From: SAR86 cluster bacterium
Lineage (GTDB): Bacteria; Pseudomonadota; Gammaproteobacteria; Magnimaribacterales; TMED112
Direction of reading: 5' to 3'
Length of the DNA stretch: 64,000 bases
Assembly: GCA_003331605.1 (NCBI GenBank)
Contig: QOPD01000003.1
Coordinates: forward strand, 31,128 to 95,127
Below, one piece after another: positions 60,166 through 64,000 of this stretch. Every line of letters starts with the position of its first letter. Positions within the stretch are counted from its first letter, which is position 1. A model generated the notes under the pieces. The model was given only the letters and a program-made list of their open reading frames with translations. It made no database searches and was not told the DNA's origin. The position numbers and the translations under genes were made by a program.

Positions 60166-61346
60166 TGCTTGTTAATTTATTCAATACCGTAAAAAGTTAC
60201 GGTGTACCAGTAACATTGAGGGAGTTCCTTGATCTTCTGAATGGTCTTGATCAAAAATTGGTTTTTGCTGATTGGAACAAGTTCTATTTCCTCGCACGCA
60301 CGCTTTTAGTAAAGGATGAAAAATATTTTGATAAATTTGATCGAGCATTTGATATCTATTTTAGAGGTATCAAAAGCATGGACGATATTTTAAAGATGTT
60401 AATACCTGATGACTGGGTGCGACAAAAGTTTGAGAAGGAGCTCTCTAAGGAAGATCTTGAAAAAATAAATTCCTTGGGTGGCTTAGATAAGTTACTGGAA
60501 GAATTTAAGAAAAGACTAGAAGAACAGGAAAAAGCACATCATGGTGGCAATAAATGGATTGGCACTGCAGGCACCTCTCCGTTTGGTAATGCAGGCCAAC
60601 ATCCAAATGGAATGCGTGTGGGCGGCAAATCCAATAAAGGCATGGCCGCAAAGGTATGGGAAGAAAGACAGTTTCAAAACCTGGACGATTCACTGCAACT
60701 AGGCACAAGAAACATAAAGATTGCTTTGAGAAAATTAAGAAAGATGACACGCACAAGCGATAGGTGGGAATTTAATTTGGATGGCACCATTAAATCTACT
60801 GCTAAAAATGCTGGTTATCTTGAAATTGAATATCTGCGTGAAAAGCTCAATGACATTAATCTAATTGTTTTCTTTGATGTTGGAGGATCAATGGATCCTT
60901 TCGTTAAGGTTTGCGAGGAACTTTTTTCTGCAGCAAAATCTGAATTTAAAAATCTCGAATATTATTATTTTCACAATTGCATTTATGAATCGGTTTGGAA
61001 AGATAATTTCAGAAGAAATGAAAATAGAATTCCAACTCAGAGCATTCTCAATAAATTTAGCAAAAATCATAAAATTTTAATTGTGGGCGATGCCAGCATG
61101 GCACCTTATGAGCTAACAAATTCAGGTGGTAGCATTGAACATTGGAACGATGAGTCTGGCGAAAAATGGCTCAAGAAAATCCAATCCCATTTTTACAAGA
61201 CAGCATGGCTCAATCCGGTCCATCAAGATCATTGGGACTATACATCAACGATTAGAATGATTTCGGGCTTGATGGATCAAAAAATGTTCCCATTAACTAT
61301 TGGGGGTATTTCCGAAGCAGTCGGTTTCCTCTCAAAAAGAAATTAA
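60165..61346 (+). CDS. VWA-domain protein, CoxE-like
   Basis: Partner of MoxR-type ATPases. The N-terminal 80 residues contain VTLREFLDLLNGL, the recognisable beginning of CoxE/COG3825 proteins; a glycine-rich linker around residues 125-165; then a VWA domain with the metal site DVGGSMDP (MIDAS DxGxS, with Gly for Ser at the second conserved position) at about residue 238, and a threonine/Asp region VGDASMAPYE. 393 residues, no signal or membrane helix, so cytoplasmic. With MoxR it likely serves maturation of an unknown target. Its stop is directly followed by the ABC ATPase start. Confidence 0.85.
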   Translation: MLVNLFNTVKSYGVPVTLREFLDLLNGLDQKLVFADWNKFYFLARTLLVKDEKYFDKFDRAFDIYFRGIKSMDDILKMLIPDDWVRQKFEKELSKEDLEKINSLGGLDKLLEEFKKRLEEQEKAHHGGNKWIGTAGTSPFGNAGQHPNGMRVGGKSNKGMAAKVWEERQFQNLDDSLQLGTRNIKIALRKLRKMTRTSDRWEFNLDGTIKSTAKNAGYLEIEYLREKLNDINLIVFFDVGGSMDPFVKVCEELFSAAKSEFKNLEYYYFHNCIYESVWKDNFRRNENRIPTQSILNKFSKNHKILIVGDASMAPYELTNSGGSIEHWNDESGEKWLKKIQSHFYKTAWLNPVHQDHWDYTSTIRMISGLMDQKMFPLTIGGISEAVGFLSKRN

Positions 61347-62261
61347 ATGTACGCGCTTGAAATAAAAGATTTAAAAAAAACATACAGCAATAAGGTTGAG
61401 GCGCTAAAGGGCATTGATCTTAATGTATCTAAGGGAGACTTTTTTGCATTATTGGGTCCCAATGGTGCTGGCAAATCAACTGTCATAGGCATTATTTCTT
61501 CATTGGTTAATAAATCTTCTGGACATGTAAAAGTTTGTGGTATTGATATCGATGAAAACTTCAGTTTGGCAAAATCAAAGCTAGGTGTAGTTAATCAAGA
61601 ATTTAATTTTTCCCAATTTGAAAAAGTTATCGACATCATAGTCACCCAAGCTGGTTATTATGGCGTTGATTACAAGACTGCTGTAGAGCGAGCAGAGAAA
61701 TATCTCAAGAAGTTAGGCTTGTGGGACAAAAGAAACGATCAAGCTCGCATGCTCTCTGGTGGTCAAAAGCGCAGAATAATGATTATCAAAGCCATGATCC
61801 ATGAACCTGAATTATTGATTCTTGATGAGCCAACAGCCGGGGTTGATATTGAGTTGCGAAGAAGCTTATGGGACTTTTTATTGGAGATTAACCAACAAGG
61901 AACCACAATTATTTTAACAACACACTACCTTGAAGAGGCCGAAAACCTCTGCAGAAATATTGCTATCATTGATGGCGGAGATATCATCGAAAACACTTCA
62001 ATGAATAGTCTACTGAAACAAATCGATGACCAAGTATTTATTGTTGAGACTGAAAAAGTAGTGCCCAAGGACTTTAGCCTCCCCGGATATCCAGTGCAAG
62101 ATATATCCGAAAATAAATTTTCGGTCATACTTAAAAAGAATAAGAATCTTAATGATCTTTTCAAAGCACAGGAGCTTGAGGATTTAAACGTTAAAAATAT
62201 CAGAAATCAAACGAATAGATTGGAGGAGTTGTTTGTAAAACTAACTAGCAAAAATGAATAA
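61347..62261 (+). CDS. ABC-2 type exporter, ATP-binding subunit
   Basis: ATPase of an ABC exporter, related to the YadG/DrrA group. Walker A GPNGAGKST near residue 40, Q-loop GVVNQEFNFS, signature LSGGQKRR, Walker B LLILDEPTAGVD, His-switch TTHYLEEAE. 304 residues with a C-terminal extension of about 90 residues after the ABC domain. Starts right after the VWA gene and overlaps its permease by 8 bases. YadG/YadH function is unknown. Confidence 0.92.
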   Translation: MYALEIKDLKKTYSNKVEALKGIDLNVSKGDFFALLGPNGAGKSTVIGIISSLVNKSSGHVKVCGIDIDENFSLAKSKLGVVNQEFNFSQFEKVIDIIVTQAGYYGVDYKTAVERAEKYLKKLGLWDKRNDQARMLSGGQKRRIMIIKAMIHEPELLILDEPTAGVDIELRRSLWDFLLEINQQGTTIILTTHYLEEAENLCRNIAIIDGGDIIENTSMNSLLKQIDDQVFIVETEKVVPKDFSLPGYPVQDISENKFSVILKKNKNLNDLFKAQELEDLNVKNIRNQTNRLEELFVKLTSKNE

Positions 62262-63027
62262 TCTACAAGCATTAAAAACACTTTCCTATGCCAACGTGCG
62301 CAGAATCCTCAGGATATGGATCCAAACAATTGTGCCACCTGCAATTACAACTGCACTCTATTTTCTAATATTTGGGGCTCTAATAGGCAGACGAATAGGG
62401 GAGATGCCAGGCTATGAGGGATTATCTTACATCGAATTCATGGTACCCGGTCTAATTATGTTGTCGGTGATCACAAACTCTTATGCCAACGTCGCATCGG
62501 CATTTTTTGGTACTAAATTTCAAAAATCAATCGAAGAAATTTTGGTTTCACCAATGCCATCTTGGGCCATAATGTGTGGTTTCTTAGTTGGAGGTATAGC
62601 AAGAGGGTTTTTAGTAGGTCTTGTGGTTGTAGTCACAAGTTTATTTTTCGTACAGATAACAATTGATAATTTTACACTGACTTTGCTATCAATCCTTCTA
62701 ACCTCAATATTGTTTTCCTTGCTCGGTTTGCTGAATGGAATTTATGCTAAATCTTTCGACGACGTAAGCATTGTGCCAACCTTTGTGCTTACACCCCTGA
62801 TTTACCTTGGGGGTATTTTTTATTCAATAAATATTCTGCCCGAAGAATGGCAGCTTATTTCACAAATTAATCCAATTTTGTACATCGTGAATTTTTTTAG
62901 ATATGCCATGTTGGGTAGTTCAGAAATTGATCCATTGATTGGTATTTGTCTCATTAGTGCTTTTACAATCGTATCTTTTCTCCTGGCTTACCACCTAATT
63001 AGAAAAGGTGTTGGCATCAGAGACTAG
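62254..63027 (+). CDS. ABC-2 type exporter, permease subunit
   Basis: Six-helix membrane subunit, YadH-like ABC-2 family. 257 residues: N-terminal amphipathic stretch followed by helices at about 25-45, 60-80, 105-130, 140-165, 175-195 and 230-250; contains GYEGLSYIEFMVPGLIM and LTPLIYLGGIFYSI, the typical ABC-2 block. 8-base overlap with its ATPase. Its TAG stop lies just ahead of queF's ATG. Confidence 0.9.
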   Translation: MNNLQALKTLSYANVRRILRIWIQTIVPPAITTALYFLIFGALIGRRIGEMPGYEGLSYIEFMVPGLIMLSVITNSYANVASAFFGTKFQKSIEEILVSPMPSWAIMCGFLVGGIARGFLVGLVVVVTSLFFVQITIDNFTLTLLSILLTSILFSLLGLLNGIYAKSFDDVSIVPTFVLTPLIYLGGIFYSINILPEEWQLISQINPILYIVNFFRYAMLGSSEIDPLIGICLISAFTIVSFLLAYHLIRKGVGIRD

Positions 63028-63028
63028 T

Positions 63029-63754
63029 ATGGATAACCCACTTGGAAAGAAAGTAGGATTACCAACTAGTTATGATCCTAGCGTGTTATTTCCTATCTAC
63101 AGATCGGAACAAAGAAGTCAGTTAGGCGACTTTAGATGTTCTGGTTACGATGCTTGGAACATACATGAATTGCTTTGGGTGGACCTAAATAATAATGTTC
63201 ATCACGATGAGATTTGCATCAAAATTGACGCGAACTCCGTCGCCATTCCTGAATCAAAATCTATGAAGCTTTTTTTAGGTTCATTGGTTTATGAAAAATT
63301 TTCTGACAAGACAGAGGTGCATCAAGAAATAACGAAACAAATAAATGAGCTTACCGAAAGCGATATTACTCTTGATGACATTCTATTGAATTTACCGGAT
63401 AGCAGAAGTGTTTCAGTAATTAATTCCAAGGAAGATTTGTTAGAAGCAAATGAATCTAAAGCTTCTGAGGGAGAAATAATCTTTAATGGTTTTCGGTCTT
63501 TGTGCCCTGTTACCGATCAACCCGACATAGCCAATATCCATATTACTGGGAGATTATCCGATGATGCAGTACATAACATTCAAAGGTACCTTGGTTCTTT
63601 TTTTAGTGCTAATTCTTTTCATGAAGCTTGTATCGAGAAAATATTTCTTAATTTGATGAAGAACAAATACTCGGTGGAAAGCGTCGCAGGGCACTTCGAA
63701 CGTCGAGGCGGTATTGCTATTATTCCAGTAAGGTTTCAATCTTCTAATAATTAG
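63029..63754 (+). CDS. queF: NADPH-dependent 7-cyano-7-deazaguanine reductase
   Basis: Reduces preQ0 to preQ1 in the pathway to queuosine, the modified base at the wobble position of Asn, Asp, His and Tyr tRNAs. The catalytic Cys 159 and Asp 166 are in FRSLCPVTDQPD. A 241-residue bimodular form (E. coli 282): N-terminal half begins MDNPLGKKVGLPTSYDPS and the C-terminal half holds the active site. The ATG at 63029 begins with this family start; the frame is open 7 codons upstream to a GTG in the permease gene. No other queuosine genes are in the window. Followed directly by tRNA-Ser. Confidence 0.94.
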   Translation: MDNPLGKKVGLPTSYDPSVLFPIYRSEQRSQLGDFRCSGYDAWNIHELLWVDLNNNVHHDEICIKIDANSVAIPESKSMKLFLGSLVYEKFSDKTEVHQEITKQINELTESDITLDDILLNLPDSRSVSVINSKEDLLEANESKASEGEIIFNGFRSLCPVTDQPDIANIHITGRLSDDAVHNIQRYLGSFFSANSFHEACIEKIFLNLMKNKYSVESVAGHFERRGGIAIIPVRFQSSNN

Positions 63755-63755
63755 A

Positions 63756-63761
63756 TATAAT
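63756..63761 (+). promoter_or_regulatory. -10 box of tRNA-Ser
   Basis: Perfect TATAAT nine bases before the tRNA, beginning one base after the queF stop codon. TTTCAA at 63734-63739 with a 16-base spacer is a fair -35 inside queF. Confidence 0.6.
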
Positions 63762-63770
63762 GCGTCTTTC

Positions 63771-63861
63771 GGAGAGATGACTGAGTGGTTGAAGGTGCTC
63801 GCCTGGAAAGTGAGTGAGCGTTAATAGCGTTCCGAGGGTTCGAATCCCTCTCTCTCCGCCA
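63771..63861 (+). tRNA. tRNA-Ser (anticodon GGA)
   Basis: 91 bases with the long variable arm of tRNA-Ser. The acceptor GGAGAGA pairs with TCTCTCC; the anticodon stem CTCGC/GTGAG encloses CTGGAAA with anticodon GGA; the variable arm contains TGAGCGTTAATAGCGTTCC; CCA is encoded at 63859-63861. Confidence 0.97.
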
Positions 63862-63985
63862 AACAATGTTTAAAAAAAACCCTATTTTATCAGCGTTTCA
63901 ATTGTATTTTTTCTTCCATTTTTCTTGACAAAATGGGCAAATAGAGCGATAAAGAATTTTAAATTTAAATAATTTGGGGATTATT

Positions 63986-64000
63986 ATGACTAAAAGACTA
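63986..64000 (+). CDS. First codons of a gene running out of the window
   Basis: ATG at 63986 with GGGGA six to ten bases upstream, followed by codons for Thr-Lys-Arg-Leu. The 124 bases between tRNA-Ser and this start are AT-rich and show no other gene. Too short for identification. Confidence 0.5.

Overview
The window is a compact, AT-rich bacterial chromosome segment with almost no spare DNA: no stretch over 300 bases lacks a gene, neighbouring genes usually overlap, and there are no phage, insertion-sequence, CRISPR or rRNA signatures. The gene order clpP-clpX-lon-hupB-ppiD and the gloB/rnhA-dnaQ block are those of Gammaproteobacteria. Together with four TonB-dependent receptors, secreted glucan hydrolases and Na+-coupled symporter families, this suggests an aerobic, heterotrophic marine gammaproteobacterium with a streamlined genome (SAR86-like). 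The lineage is an inference, not a sequence match.

Region by region. 1-4707 (+): a five-gene overlapping operon for lipid-linked sugar transfer (GT39/ArnT-like, two PAP2 phosphatases, GtrB/ArnC-like GT2) ending in gpsA. 4704-7278 (-): a long FabY-like ketoacyl synthase and folD. 7328-9026: tRNA-Pro, tRNA-Arg, glutamate dehydrogenase, tRNA-His. 9137-15550 (+): the protease/chaperone block clpP, clpX, lon, hupB, ppiD, then fabI on the other strand. 16413-19213: a TonB receptor with a phased operator array and its own terminator. 19215-22473: gloB, rnhA, dnaQ, gltX. 22457-28583 (-): a TonB receptor, DASS symporter and gamma-glutamyltranspeptidase operon. 28695-34877: tRNA-Ala, a fused protease-RimK protein, an M23 peptidase, another TonB receptor, an SGNH hydrolase and a thioesterase. 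35046-38360 (+): gapA, asd, lysC.

38353-50222 looks like a beta-glucan (laminarin-type) utilisation region: GH13 alpha-glucosidase, glucokinase, SSS sugar symporter, GH3 beta-glucosidase, an RraA-like protein, a TonB receptor, a GH16 lipoprotein and an isoaspartyl peptidase. In the inferred flow, GH16 cuts the glucan outside the outer membrane, the receptor imports oligosaccharides, GH3 releases glucose in the periplasm, the SSS symporter carries it inward and Glk phosphorylates it. 50226-56230 holds a Smr-domain protein, glycosyltransferases, an ELM1-like protein, a PlcP/Agt-type phosphatase-glycosyltransferase pair (possible phospholipid-to-glycolipid replacement), a rhomboid protease and BolA. 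56215-63754 holds an RND/MMPL exporter, tatD, a MoxR-VWA pair, an ABC exporter and queF; tRNA-Ser and the first codons of another gene close the window.

Two genome-wide habits stand out. Several first-in-operon genes have a TATAAT-like box only 6-9 bases before the start codon and no Shine-Dalgarno sequence, which suggests leaderless mRNAs, while three of the four TonB receptors, hupB and glk have clear Shine-Dalgarno sites. Eight of the nine convergent protein-gene junctions overlap at their 3' ends; the one exception ends in a strong hairpin terminator.
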